Shown in pieces: positions 32,861 to 44,276 of a stretch of DNA of 64,000 bases. Each line of letters begins with the position of its first letter. Position 1 is the stretch's first letter. The notes beneath the pieces are model-generated. The model ran no database searches. It saw only the letters and a program-made list of their open reading frames with translations, and was not told where the DNA came from. Location of the stretch: the NCBI GenBank assembly GCA_002682825.1, contig NOKP01000002.1, positions 1,493,132-1,557,131 of the forward strand, written 5' to 3'. This DNA comes from Neonectria sp. B-13. Taxonomy: Eukaryota; Ascomycota; Sordariomycetes; Hypocreales; Nectriaceae. A program made the translations under genes and the position numbers.

Positions 32861-33753
32861 ATCAATGTGTTTTCTTAGCGAAGCCAGGGGTTGATATATT
32901 TAGACAGTGTTGCTCCCGCAAAATGTTATCCCGAGAATTCGTACTCATTTAAACTTCTCTGTCTTAAAGCGAAGCGGAAGGTCCAAGTTATGTGATTGGA
33001 GGCCCGTTCGTGGACCGCGTAAAAACAGGACCAAAGATCTTCCATCCTTCGGCTTATTTATAGACGGAACAGTCCCTTGCTCCATGTGTTACGCCATGCT
33101 TTTTTGATGCGCAGCACTTGAATGGGGGATCCATCGACGGGTAACAGAATGTCAACGATGCTAAAGTCCTGGTTTGGAGACCGGTCGATCCTTGAAAGCG
33201 GAGGTGTCCCTATAGCTGAATAAATGTGGTTCACGCCTTTGGGCTCCCGTACATCTAATTAGAGTCAACTTAGTTATCGCCTCGGCTTTATTGCAGACTG
33301 ATGTCTCAGATTTTGAGACCTCGAAAAGTGTAGCATGTCAGGATGGTCGGAACATTGCAGGGTTGTCTGGAAATAGAACAGCCTTGGGGCAATGTAATTG
33401 TCTTTAGCCGATCTACGTACTAACAAACAGGACCACGGTCTACGAATAGCAATGCTCTATCAAACGTCATGGAGGAGTAGCGCGGGGTATTTGAACTGGT
33501 CATCTACTCCAGCCTACTTCGTAGTTCGTTCAGTCCCGTCGCTGCTAAGATGTACGTCATGTAACAGCGGCAAGGGCGTTATTGACATGGCAAAAATTAC
33601 ATATTTTGCATTACCAATCAAGCCATCCAAGACTCGATCGGAATAAATACTGCGGCCTCTACCTTCTCCTGAAGCTTGCGCGCTTCACTTCTCTTCACCT
33701 CCGTTCGTACAAATCAACCTTGCTTGTCGTATCGCCAACAGCCAAAGGGAAAA
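32861..33753. other. Intergenic spacer
   Basis: 893 bp, AT-richer than its flanks. No supported gene; the final 90 bases form an in-frame but non-conserved extension of the hydrolase gene. Confidence 0.45.
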
Positions 33754-34671
33754 ATGACCTCGGCATTCGAAGACGACACTACATCTCTGAATCAGAGCTT
33801 TCAATATGAAAATTCAACTCATCGCTATGCTATTAAATGGTGTTCGTTAGGCGATCCAAAGTCTCCGCCGCTGGTTTTCATCCACGGAACGCCGTGGTCC
33901 TCTCGCGTTTGGGTACCTTTTGCTCTCGCCTTATCTCGACAGTTCCACGTCTATCTTTTTGATAGGCCTGGTTTCGGCGACTCCCCAGCAGAATACAAAT
34001 TGGCCGGCGCAAGTGCTAGTTCAACCAAAGTCATCGAACTCGACGCGGACCTTGCTCGACAATCCGAGGTATTCGCTGCGCTCTTCAAGTCGTGGCAAGC
34101 AGACTGGGGCAGTCAGGGGGCCCACGTCGTAGCCCACGATAACGCTGGCTTGATTAGTTTGCGAGGCTACCTCATGCACGACTGTCACTACGCAAGTCTC
34201 TGCCTAATCGATGTCGTTGCAATTGGACCATTTGGGCAGTCTCTTTTCAAAGTAATTGCTGATGACCCTCGTCACTTCGAGCAGCTCCCTGACATGGCAG
34301 TTGAGGGTATACTGGAAGGCTACATCCGCAATGCCGCTTTCTATGAGTTGTCGAAAGAAACTATGCAGATGTTGAAGTCGCCTTGGTTAAGAGAAGGCGG
34401 GAGAGAGGGGTTCCTCCGGGAGATGTGTCAAGCAAACTCGAGATCTACGGAAGCGGTTGAAGGAAGATATGGAGAAGTCGGGCCAAACCTGGCAGTAAAG
34501 ATTATTTGGGGCGCCGAGGATAAATGGATACCGGTCGAAACTGCTTGGAGACTGGGAAAGGCGCTGAATGCTAAGGAGGTTGTTGTAGTTGAGAAAGCTG
34601 GCCATCTCATTATGCTTGACCAAGGAGCACAGCTTGGAGTTGAACTAGGAAGGTGGCTTAGTGCATTTTAG
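33754..34671 (+). CDS. Alpha/beta hydrolase with Asp nucleophile (epoxide hydrolase/haloalkane dehalogenase-like)
   Basis: Single-exon, 305 aa. The oxyanion motif FIHGTPWSSRVW is near residue 45 and DRPGFGDSP near 75. The nucleophile elbow reads VVAHDNAG near 127: Asp, not Ser, as in epoxide hydrolases and haloalkane or fluoroacetate dehalogenases, which pass through an alkyl-enzyme ester. The acid is in IIWGAEDKWIPV near 250 and the His in KAGHLIMLDQ near 285. A cap domain of about 100 residues lies between. Start chosen at MTSAFEDD (AAAAATGACC); an upstream in-frame ATG at 33676 adds 26 leader-like residues. Cytosolic. Natural substrate is unknown; detoxification of epoxides or organohalides is the family norm. 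Confidence 0.88.
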   Translation: MTSAFEDDTTSLNQSFQYENSTHRYAIKWCSLGDPKSPPLVFIHGTPWSSRVWVPFALALSRQFHVYLFDRPGFGDSPAEYKLAGASASSTKVIELDADLARQSEVFAALFKSWQADWGSQGAHVVAHDNAGLISLRGYLMHDCHYASLCLIDVVAIGPFGQSLFKVIADDPRHFEQLPDMAVEGILEGYIRNAAFYELSKETMQMLKSPWLREGGREGFLREMCQANSRSTEAVEGRYGEVGPNLAVKIIWGAEDKWIPVETAWRLGKALNAKEVVVVEKAGHLIMLDQGAQLGVELGRWLSAF

Positions 34672-34714
34672 CTTAACCACTTATCATGAAATGTCTATAG
34701 CATGCAATGAGTTC

Positions 34715-35368
34715 TTAAGCATTTTCGTTTTCTCTCAGCTGTCCTAACAACGCCTGCTCTTCTTCGGGTCTCGTACGAGTCGTGCCTTGGCTGCCTTGGT
34801 AAACCAGCCACCTAACTCCGTTATATAACTGACACACAAGCGCCGTTGTAATCATCATGCTTACTAGATCCTTCCAAAACCGCTCAACGCCATCGAATAT
34901 CAAGTCCGTTACAGCTTTGCTCAAGCCTGTCATGGCAGCGAGAACAAGAATCGTTCTAGGTCGCAGTCGATAAAGAGCAAGCCCGGCAACTGGGAAGAAG
35001 ACGCTCATCACAATAAACATGTCAGACGTCGAAGGAAAGAGTAAACGGCCGTAATACCAGTGTATCCATCTATTTACCGCGTCGTCTCCTATTTCGATCA
35101 ACTTGGTCTGCCACCAAAGCAGAGTTTGGGGATTCATACCATCATCTTCGTGGTAGGAGAGTATTGGTGGTGCAAGAACCAATGTCAGAACAACAAGGGC
35201 GTTTGTGATAAGCGTGTCTCTCCACTTCCGGCTTGGCGTTTCTTGAATCACTTCAAATGGGCTTGCGATTGGGATTTGCATATTTTGAACCCCTGGAGGG
35301 GCTTCTATCTGAGTTGAAGCATCTCCGCTATTGCTGAATGGCGCTTCTGGTCTTTGGTCGATCGTCAT
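34715..35368 (-). CDS. Small multi-pass membrane protein, uncharacterised
   Basis: 217 aa from the preferred start at MTIDQRPEAP; an in-frame ATG at 35458 would add 30 residues that look like translated leader. Three hydrophobic segments are visible: NALVVLTLVLAPPILSY near 60, MFIVMSVFFPVAGLALYRL near 118, and a weaker LVLAAMTGLSKAVTDLIFD near 142, with a further amphipathic stretch MMITTALVCQLYNGVRWLVY. Between the first two lies a Trp-rich loop (LLWWQTKLIEIGDD, NRWIHWYYG). The N-terminal 50 residues and the charged C-terminus (RPEEEQALLGQL) are soluble. I recognise no family. It converges on the alpha/beta hydrolase, 43 bp away. Confidence 0.6.
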   Translation of the reverse strand: MTIDQRPEAPFSNSGDASTQIEAPPGVQNMQIPIASPFEVIQETPSRKWRDTLITNALVVLTLVLAPPILSYHEDDGMNPQTLLWWQTKLIEIGDDAVNRWIHWYYGRLLFPSTSDMFIVMSVFFPVAGLALYRLRPRTILVLAAMTGLSKAVTDLIFDGVERFWKDLVSMMITTALVCQLYNGVRWLVYQGSQGTTRTRPEEEQALLGQLRENENA

Positions 35369-36937
35369 TGCTGCTGGATAGTCTGCCTGAGCTAGGGAAT
35401 GAGCTGGTTGCCTTGAAAGGAAAGTCGTTGAATGAGGGGTAAAATATAAGGGTCGCAAAATTGGGATTGGTGAGTTAGTTGGATTCTCGCACCGGCTTTA
35501 TTGCCTAAGCAGAGCATAGCCTGAAGGGATGTCAGCACGGTGGAATATGCCCCGGCTGAGCCTTCGTTGTCTGTGCCAAGATCTACGCTAGCGGAGTCTA
35601 TTACAGCACACTTGGCCAAATGCGTTGTGAAGTTTGTCAGATGTTTCTCTCTTTCATAAGGTCACAAACTAGGACGCTTGAATATGGGAAATCCTAGCCA
35701 GGACCCAAAACAGGGAACGTTATCCCAGAGCAGGTTTCTTACAGCCCCAACAGTAGGCGTTTCCAGCTACTTCAACCCAGCCTCAGCCCTCGCCTCGGGA
35801 TGCTCCGTAAGGCTCAGCGGATGCTCAGCTTGGAGCTGCAGGAGCTCGGATTTGGAGACGGAAATGGCGTTTAGTACACCTCAAGTCTGAGCGATTAGTA
35901 GCCATTGAAGGATCAGCACTGACAGTGATGTTTCATTTTCGTATTTGCCAATACAGTCATCATGAAAAAGAAAACTGCTTCATCTTGAGGAATAAGCTAA
36001 CACTGATGCCGTTCATAAACAGCAGAATGAAACAAACTTGATCACTGCTGCATGTGATTAAGTAGCTCTAGACGAAGCGACAAGATATTTTAATATAATA
36101 GATTAAGCAAAGAGCAGAACGAAGCCAGTTCATGATTATCCCATCTGTGTAGTCGAAGATAGCATGCCTGGTGATTTGCGTAAGCAAAGAAAGAATCATA
36201 TCGTAGGCTAGTGGCAGAACAGGCCCCAAATCAACGTAAACGCACGAACGATGTAGGAAGAATGCAAGAATTGTTTTGCTTATAATAGAGCACTTCACAT
36301 CTTTGTGTACATTTGGAAATTGTATCACTTGTGAGGTCGTTGAGATCGACGCTGAGGACAAGAGAGCACAACAAGTCAAGGGTATGGAAGAAAGCAATCC
36401 AGCTACTAGGAAAGGGTGCTGCTTTACGGATTTTGTCTTGATTTACATTCCATTCCGCCATTTTGTACTAGCCGTTTCCTGAAACATGGACTCGCTGGGT
36501 TCAGGAACTCGTATTCTTAGATTTGCAGGTATCGCAAGCGAGCTCACGTGACACTTCGCTGATTAAACGTCCTCCGAGAACTAGTCTCCAAGCCCCGCAA
36601 AGTGTCTCCTAACACGTTCTTGCTCATGACCCAGGCTGCGTCCTTCGTGTAGCGCATATATGCAAGACCCACGCCTTTCGCGCCACCTCACGCCAATTGA
36701 GACACTGGGCGTATTTTGTGCTCCCAGACTCTAAAGCCCTTTCCTCTATCAATAAGGGCTTGGGGACCTGGACAAGAACTATCACCTGTTGTTGCGCGCT
36801 TTTGCGCAACTATTAGCTAAAGATAGACGGTCGTTCTGGTAAAGACAGGTACGATGATACTGCTTACCCTTATTTCAATTGGTTACTTTGAGACGTTACA
36901 ACTCCCAGCTAACTATTCTCAATGACTGAAGCGCGCA
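35369..36937. other. Intergenic, no supported gene
   Basis: 1.57 kb, increasingly AT-rich to the right. Several 60-110-codon open frames show no recognisable sequence. Confidence 0.45.
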
Positions 36938-37498
36938 ATGGGGCGGTCTCAGTGCTGCGCAACCGTGGCGATCCCCATTCCCAACCATGTATCCTCCGAA
37001 GAAGTAATTGCCTTTATCCAAACCTACGAACCAGTATTACGGCATAATCCCAGCATCGTTAGTTTCGAGAAGATTCTCTCCAGGTTTGATGCTATTGGCG
37101 ATGATCCCTTCTTCGGACCCTGGGACGACACAGTCTGCACCTTTCAGGTCCGCGAGATTATCTATCTTGCTCCGGGCCTTACTAAAGACATGAGCTGGCC
37201 CATGATCTTCCAGTGTACCCCCGATGGCGTCCGGCATCGCGGCGACGCTGCTATTGGCATCATCGGCTGGAACCGAATAGTCGTTCGCCCACGCCAACAG
37301 GATATGTCCCCCAATAGCTCTGAAGGATCGACGCCCTCTGACGTAGCAGAGGAGTGGGAACTGTTCGGAGAGTCAACTGTTGAGGCAAATCGACTTCTGA
37401 TGCCATTTATTTCTTATAATACCGAAGATTTCCTCCACCAGATTTGTCGAGGCATTGTAGACGAGATTAGTGGTACTGGTCTCCGTAAGGTAGCTTAG
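36938..37498 (+). CDS. DUF7053-like protein, short form
   Basis: Single-exon, 186 aa. VAIPIPNHVSSEEVIAFIQT, then YEPVLRHNPSIVSFEKI, WDDTVCTFQVREIIYLAPG, ITFQ-like MIFQCTPDGVRHRGDAA and IGIIGWNRIVV follow the same order as the domain of the protein at 24224: paired helix, NP segment, then strands. The resemblance is distant and assigned by eye. It lacks the Pro/Gln tail and instead ends with an acidic stretch and a helix (FLHQICRGIVDEI). No signal peptide or membrane segment. It stands alone at the edge of a 2-kb gene-poor AT-rich tract. Function unknown. Confidence 0.55.
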   Translation: MGRSQCCATVAIPIPNHVSSEEVIAFIQTYEPVLRHNPSIVSFEKILSRFDAIGDDPFFGPWDDTVCTFQVREIIYLAPGLTKDMSWPMIFQCTPDGVRHRGDAAIGIIGWNRIVVRPRQQDMSPNSSEGSTPSDVAEEWELFGESTVEANRLLMPFISYNTEDFLHQICRGIVDEISGTGLRKVA

Positions 37499-38335
37499 CA
37501 TCTCAAGAACCGCAACCCTGAGGCGAAGCTCGCGGAGACGCAAGAGAAGCCGCATGAGGCAAGGCGCTGCATTGCGGAACCTGAGGCAGAGTTTACTATC
37601 GGAGACTCTGCACGAGCAACAGATGGGTATGTCAGATCTGTATGTAGAAAGATCGAGCAATCGGGTCGGGTGATTTCCCAATAGGCGTTTCCATTTGTAC
37701 AAAGGGACTTCTGCGATGGAAACTAAACAAGAAGCAACAGTCTCACCATATTCTTTTTTTTTATACGGGGTATTATATCAGTAGGATATTGAAGGCAGCC
37801 AAGCAACATTTACTTATCACCCAGCGACGCCAACCCTCCATATGCTCAAGGCAATAACTTCACTCGTCGCTGAAACCATAATATGTCACTAGTGTGCGAA
37901 CTATATAAAACATTTCCTCTTCTCTCGACCCATTTCCAGCCTCCCTTTCTAAGTTTCTATCTCTCTTCCTGCACAGCTGGTCATGGCGGTTTGCTTTCTC
38001 CAGTAATGCCGGGAGAGTCCACCACTCTACAAATATGCCTAACAACTTTCTGAATACCTATAATAGGGAGTGAACGCGTCTAGTATGAAGTCATGTCTGT
38101 ATCCCAATCCCAGACGGGAATTAATGGGAGACTTATCCCGAGTTATCTTAAAAGTAAAATACAAGATGGTAAACACGGTAGCATAATATAAATAGCCATC
38201 CTACCTCTTTTAAGATTCTTATTATGGAAAAGAAACTAAGTCTACTGAGATTTAATCACGTCTTACTTGGACCGTGATTTATTCAATCTGGCAAAAATAT
38301 GATCAACTGATACTACACAGTAAATCGGAAATCTT
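37499..38335. other. Gene-poor AT-rich tract, left part
   Basis: 837 bp with long T and A runs (for example near 37757) and no supported gene. Confidence 0.5.
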
Positions 38336-38448
38336 GGACAAGAGTGGGACTCACACACGCAGATTACTCCAGTAGGATACTACTTGCATTAAGAAAGCAA
38401 ACTAATTAAAGCTCGAGTCTACCGCCTTAACCACTCGGTCATTTCGCC
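38336..38448 (-). tRNA. tRNA-Ser-like relic, probably non-functional
   Basis: On the minus strand, from 38448, the sequence GGCGAAATGACCGAGTGG followed by TTAAGGCGGTAGACTCGA matches the 5' half of a fungal tRNA-Ser: acceptor strand, D-arm with A box, anticodon stem and a CGA anticodon. An intron-like insert of about 35 nt follows, then TCCTAC as the other anticodon-stem strand. The 3' half is poor: no GGTTCGAATCC B box, and the last seven bases (CTTGTCC) do not pair fully with GGCGAAA. Likely a mutated copy. Confidence 0.45.
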
Positions 38449-39588
38449 CCTTTTCTTTTATGACAAATAAGCAATGCATCTTATACATTCCATATTTACA
38501 AGATTTCTCATTGATCCGACATCCAAAGCATACATGCCCTTGGCGTGGCCCATTTAATTGCTTCAAATTCCTCGGGAAATCCTTCGAATCGTGCTTTTCC
38601 GTTTCGTCTTGGGCAAGATATTGATAGGAAGTCCGTCATATTCAAGGTTGAGCGTAGCGAGACGACGAGCGATGACCCAGGGGACGGGAGTCGACGGCGT
38701 GAGTGGCATCCGTGGGGGCGAGGAATTGTTATGCCTTGGGTCACCCGATTTGAAAGGGCTGTAGTTACCTTCTGAGCCGATGTGTCTAGCCTGGGTCGAA
38801 AGCCTCTGGCCTTCGAGCGGGCCAGGGCATGCGATGACGGTGAGAACGAAGTCGACCTCGTCAAATTAAAGTGAATTGAGCGGAAGAGCACGCGAAGAAG
38901 AGACTTAGCCCGCAAAAGAAAACAATGCAAATGGGCTCCGGCTGCGATTGCCCAGCCGCTCCAGCGTCCTCCAACGTACTACCGGTTTCTGTTTCCCCTT
39001 CTTGGATCCAGCACCAACAATTGTAGTTAAATGTGTATTTTATGTGTTTGGGCTAGAGCAGTGAGGTGACGAAAGGTCAAATCCAAACTCTTCCGGACAT
39101 ACGGTTTGGTAGCTCAACCTCTACTTAACACACATCGTCATTTGGGTACCGAGCGCACTCTTCCAAATTCACTCATCAGGCAAAATACGGCTTGATTGAA
39201 AGATTTTTCTGTTATCTACTATCTAGCTCCCTAGCATATGCAATCGCTATCAAACATATTGTACTCCAAAAGGGATAAGCTTGTTGTGGCAAAACAGTGC
39301 AGAAGGAGCGGAAGAGCATGCTTCAAATCCGTTGAGCTTGGGGCCCAGAAACAGACATCCTACACCTCTTCTCGACTCGCGAGAGGCCAAGCAAAATTGG
39401 TATCGTAACCGCCATCTACTCTTTAGGGCAGTGAAATAAACGACCTGTCATGAATATACCATTTTCATATCCACCTGGTCAAATGAAGTGACGCATCCAT
39501 CACCTAACACCTTGTCGTTATAACAAATCGTAAAAAATAAAAATGAAAAGGACAGAAAAGAAAGTTCGCCGTGGCAATCTTTGCCCTT
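38449..39588. other. Gene-poor tract, right part
   Basis: 1.1 kb. Overlapping open frames at 38508-38930 on both strands have no recognisable features. Probably the 3' region of the amidase gene plus decayed DNA. Confidence 0.45.
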
Positions 39589-42500
39589 TCAGACTACCAC
39601 TGAGCCGACAGGTGGTTCGAGTGCATAAACAGAGTCCGGTTCAATACACCGAGTGGTGGGGGTCTTTTCAGAGCAATCCGCAAAGTCAATTAGCGGCTCT
39701 ATGTCCAAATCGTCAGTTTTAAGGACCATTGCTCTTGGTGTCGTGGGGGTAAAGAAAGACGGCGTGGTGGGTGTACGCCGAGGGCTCGATTGAACAGTTT
39801 CGGGGGAACTGTGGTCACTCGCCTCTACTCTTTCACTTGACATCGTAGGGGCAGAGTTCGAGCTGGAATGCCTCTTAAGGCATTCTCGGGTAGCTTTCCA
39901 GGTCCCTCTTCCATGCTGTGCTTGTTCTGCCTGTCCCAGATCACGGTTCCGGGGGGCGCTCTCATTGGAGACAAGTTCATCTATGTGGAAAGCTCTTGGG
40001 GACGCCTGGATCGCAGTCATCGGCTCCTCGAGTCGAGTCACGTCCAACGATGAATGTCGGCCATGCACAGGGCAGTTTGAGCAAATAATGGCCTCGACTC
40101 TCTCATAATCGGCGGGATCGCCTCCCTGAGAGGGCCGGCGTGCGCTTCGCGCCGATGAAGGTCTGTCGGATCGAGATTGTCTGCTCTGTGGCCGCAGTCC
40201 TTGAATCCGACTGTGCAACAGGTCGTTTCGAGTAGAATCTGTGGACGACGATCGCTCAATAGATCCGACCACTGAATCCGGGTTGCCAGCAGTTGACCAA
40301 ATTTTGGGCCCAGGAGGTCGACCACGGCTAGCTGCACGAGATCCAGGCCGAACCATGTTCTTATCGGGTGTGTCAGATCGCTCATTGTTTGCCAAATTGT
40401 TTCTGCTCGCATTCGCTGAGGAATTGCTTCGCTGGTGGTTGTTCGCTCGTGACAAGGATCGGTTGAGATTGCGACCGCTTTTAATAATACCAGGGCTTGC
40501 AGCAATGTGAATTAATTGATGCTGTTGATCGGAGTTTGCAGCCTCATCGGGGCGGTTTCGGCTGTGATTCCTCGACTTTGTGGACGGCGGCCGTTCCGGA
40601 CATTGAATGCCGTTTGGGCCCTCGTCTCGCGTCTTGCCTACAGTGATGGACGTAGTAGGATCATGGCCACCAAGGGCCGAGCTGGACCTCTCATTCATCC
40701 TTGAGCGACTAGCATCTCGTGGTTTTGTGGAAGAAGGCCTCGTGATGGGTCTATCATTCTTCGGGGCTGCTTGGCCTGTCCCCCTGGAAGTAACGGATGA
40801 TGTGGAGTGCGTCGTCTTGTTCGTGGTGTTCGTCCGGTTTGATGAGCAGTTGGATTGTGCATACTGGGGGTTGACTTGTTGTGGCTTTTGCAGAGTGGCG
40901 GTGTCCTTCAAGTTATCGTGGGCAGCACTCCTACTGGGAGGGCGTGGGGTTGTTGCTGATGTGATGGCTGGCCACGGAAAGGGCTCAGGCTTCTTCCACA
41001 TCGGCGTACCAGAGGGCCATGCTCCTGCAGAAATCGGTGTCTGCATGTGGTTTTCACCTTGCCTCCATTCCCGCCAGCGTGCAGATATGGGGGATAAGTC
41101 ATTGAAGGGTTTGTCAGGACTAAAGCCTTCTGCGGTGTCAAAGGTGACGTGTCCACCATAGATCCGTCTTTCCGCTGTAAACGCGTTTGATGGGTATCCA
41201 CTAAGGGGCGTTGCGTTACTAGGATAGGGAGTGCTATCCTCCGGCGGTCTTGGGTTTGAACGAATGGTTTGAATGGAAGCATCAGACTCGTTCGATCTGA
41301 CAGACTGAATAGATAGCTCAGAACTGATTGACGCAGCACTCATTGGGTGATCTGGGGGATACTGATGGGGAAGGATCGGAGGTGACGCCGGAATGATCAA
41401 CCTCGGTCGGATGGCCATGGGGGTTGGGCTGGGAGCTGATGGGGTGGGAATGTTGAAGCCCTCCGCTCCAGGAGATCGCGGCGAGTTGACATTTGCGAGG
41501 TCTAGAGGTCGAGGAATGGTGACCTGGGATGCTTGACGCCGTTTCGGCGCGTCGCCATTCAATTCTTTGAGGGCCAGTTCTTTGAGTCGAGTTTGCAGCG
41601 GTTGCGGCGAGGTAGCTGGGGGGAGAAAGCTCTGTTTCGGGCTCGAAGTGGTCGACTGTTGCTTGTCTTGATCGCCGTGAGTTGTCAGTTGATGCTCATC
41701 ATATTTACTGCCATCTGCGGGCCGGTTAGGGCTCTGATGCTTACCGTCGGAGTTGTCAAAATCAGCTTGAATTTGAAGCCGCCCGGGCGGTTTCGTATCC
41801 AGGCCATCAGCATCTGGTCGGTAGACCAGCTTCGCGTATGGGGTGTCGTTGGTATCTACAACCAGCAGCTCCTTTTCTCCACGACCCAGAATGCCGTAGA
41901 CCGTGACCTCGCCTCCTTGGATGCCAACGACGGCGCTGGTACCAGCGTACAATGCGCCATCTTCTCTGCCCGTGCGGTTGCAGAAGACGACAATGATTTC
42001 GTCTTCGTTGTCGGAGCGAATGATAGGTTCCAGGCGAGTCACCCAGTAGGTCAAGGTTTCCATATCGGGTTCGTTGGGCATGCGAGTAAACTGGCGAGGA
42101 TCCTCTCTCGTCATCCAGGCCATGGATACGATGACTAGATTTGACTCCATCTCGAGAACATGAAAGGCAAATTCGAATGCGTGCCATGGGGCCTCGAATT
42201 TGTAGGGGCTGCCTCGAGGTTAGCAAGTTGGCCAAGGACGAAGGAAGTACATTCAGTGACCTACTTAATGTCCATGCCTAGAAAGTTGGTCAGTGAGGTG
42301 GAAGCAGCATCAGCGACGGGGAAACTTACAAATTCCTATCGAAGTATTTCCAAGTCCCGGGATGAAGCCTTCGTAGAAACCGCGGTTCCCTTCCAGCGCC
42401 CAGGTCTCGTCGGTGTAGTACAGAAAGCTCTTTCGGTAGTTGGCAATCGTCTCGCCATCTCCGTTGACCACGATGGCGGAATTGTAATATTCAGGGGAGG

Positions 42501-42925
42501 TGGGCCATTTCGGGGAGACGTCGACCTTCTCAGGGTAGCCAACTGTGACGTTGCAGTTGTACTTGAGCGCAATGGTCCTCGCCCAGAGCGAGGTGATGCC
42601 GGAGCCAGAGGGTTCGAGAAACGGAGCGATATCTTGTAGAGATTTGAAGTTGTACCCTTGACGATGTCAGCATCGAAGAATATGTAGGTGCAAGACTGCG
42701 ATGCAGTCTAGTTTATCTCATGGAAGGCTGGCCAGTTGCCACCGCCCTCCCGAGTCCTCTAAGATCCCTCCTTGGGGAAGATTTCCTACCAGAGAAAGCC
42801 AGCTCAGGGAGCACAAGAAGATCCAAGTCGTCCGGGTTTGCCTTGGACAAGACGGAGTCTGCGCGATTCAAGTTGTTGTCGACATCTCCCACCTGGGGAG
42901 CGAACTGCAAGCAAGCGATCCTCAT
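39589..42925 (-). CDS. NTA1: Protein N-terminal Asn/Gln amidohydrolase with 13-nt microexon and long disordered tail
   Basis: Four exons: 42925-42790, 42656-42330, 42277-42265 and 42208-39589, giving 1031 aa. Nitrilase-superfamily amidase of the N-degron pathway, deamidating N-terminal Asn or Gln of proteins. The catalytic triad is visible: Glu in VLPELAFSGYNF near residue 40, Lys in NYRKSFLYYTDE near 125, and Cys in IGICMDINPYKFEAPW near 155. The Cys codon is split T|GC by intron 2, and exon 3 carries only GC-ATG-GAC-ATT-AA, so missing this microexon would remove the active site. The nitrilase domain ends near residue 290. About 740 residues follow that are Pro/Ser/Thr/Arg-rich (many SRS, RPSS and SP sites) and predicted disordered by composition; yeast Nta1 is only about 457 aa. 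Large tail function unknown. Confidence 0.88.
42265..42277 (-). other. 13-nt microexon of the NTA1-like gene
   Basis: GCATGGACATTAA between CTTTCTAG and GTAGGT splice sites on the minus strand. It restores the frame (phase 1 in, phase 2 out) and the conserved motif around the catalytic Cys. The flanking introns are 52 and 56 nt. Confidence 0.8.
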
Positions 42926-44247
42926 CGTGGCGGAGGCTTGATCGAACCCCGCAACAGCAACACGTCGTCGCTGCTCGACAAAACGTGCCTCCGACTTGGG
43001 GCTTCAACGACCGTGGCGAGCTCCGCGCCTGAGTACACCGAAGAAAGGCACACGCGAAAAGAAGACGCAAACAGCCAGGCAAACTTCGAGATGATAAATT
43101 GACAAGAGGAGTGAAGGGAGAACAGAGTTGGCAAGGACAACAGCGGAGACGCCTAATTTAGCGCAGCGTTTGGGGGCGGGTGTAGACCTGGGCAAACTTC
43201 AAAGGAGGGAAGGAGGGAAGGAGGCGGAGACGCGGGGGCTGGGCAGCCGCCCATGTGTTGGCCTATTGAGCCTGGTACCAGGGCATCCTTTGCGGCCACA
43301 AATATGCGTGTTGGCTGTGTTGGTTGTGTGCTCGCCATGCTGAGGGACGTGGTGGTGGATGGATGCGGGCGAGCTACGGGCAAGCCCGCACAAGGAGGTG
43401 CACTGGGCGACCAACCGTCGGCCCGCATTACGCGCTGGGCGGGGTGAAAGAGCAAGGGTCCCAGACCCACCGTAAGCCACCAGCCAGGCCACCTCGTTGG
43501 CTCGTTGGCCATCACGTACGAGCGCGCTGCGGCTGCAAAGCCCATACTAGAGTTCTAGTGGACGCCGCCTGGCGAGCCAGGGCTCTTGGCCTTTTCTGCG
43601 CACCTGCATGTGCCTAAACATGCGCCCAGTATGCCCTGTGCTGCAACGCCATGCTCTCGGTACAAAGTGGTCTAGGTCAAATGAACTGAGCCAGGGCACT
43701 CACTGGCTTGCATGCAGAAGCCCAGAACCCCAATCCCTAGATCCCTCTAGCCTTTTGCAGCCGCCCGTAACTCCACTAGATCCCGACCGATGTCACTTGA
43801 GAAGATGCCCAAGTAGGGATAGACAAAGCAAACGCTCAAAGCGCAGGCCTACAACTCCACACCGCAACTCGTTGGGAGGCGTTTCCTTCCGGCTTCCATG
43901 TTTGAAGTTTCAGAGCCAGCCTCATCCCCAGACCGACTGGCCTACTTCCGCGCTCGCGCGCTCTCGCTAACAGTGCAGAAGCGCGATGAACACGGTTACC
44001 TACCCCATTTTGCCTCATAGCCTGAAGACAATACTTGATTCTTGTCCCGTTCTTCAGCTTTTCTCGGAAGAATTCTCAGTTGCGGAATATTCTCGGTGAA
44101 GCCCCTGTTGAGCCTCCCTCCCCATCATACGATGACGAGGGCCGAGGGGATAATCCTCGCGTCATCCAGCAAACCCCCCCCGACCAACACCTTCCAGTCT
44201 TCCACAGATTCTCCTCCTCTAGCTAGACAAAACCCCGGCTCGCCGCT

Positions 44248-44276
44248 CTCTCCACTCTCCACTCTCCAACTCTCCA
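44248..44276 (+). repeat. CTCTCCA heptamer tandem repeat
   Basis: Four imperfect CTCTCCA units in a row, one with an extra A. Confidence 0.7.

Noticed and set aside
38508..38930. Open frames of 76-140 codons on both strands
   Set aside because: No domain, no coherent splice context and overlap with each other. They look accidental in a gene-poor tract.
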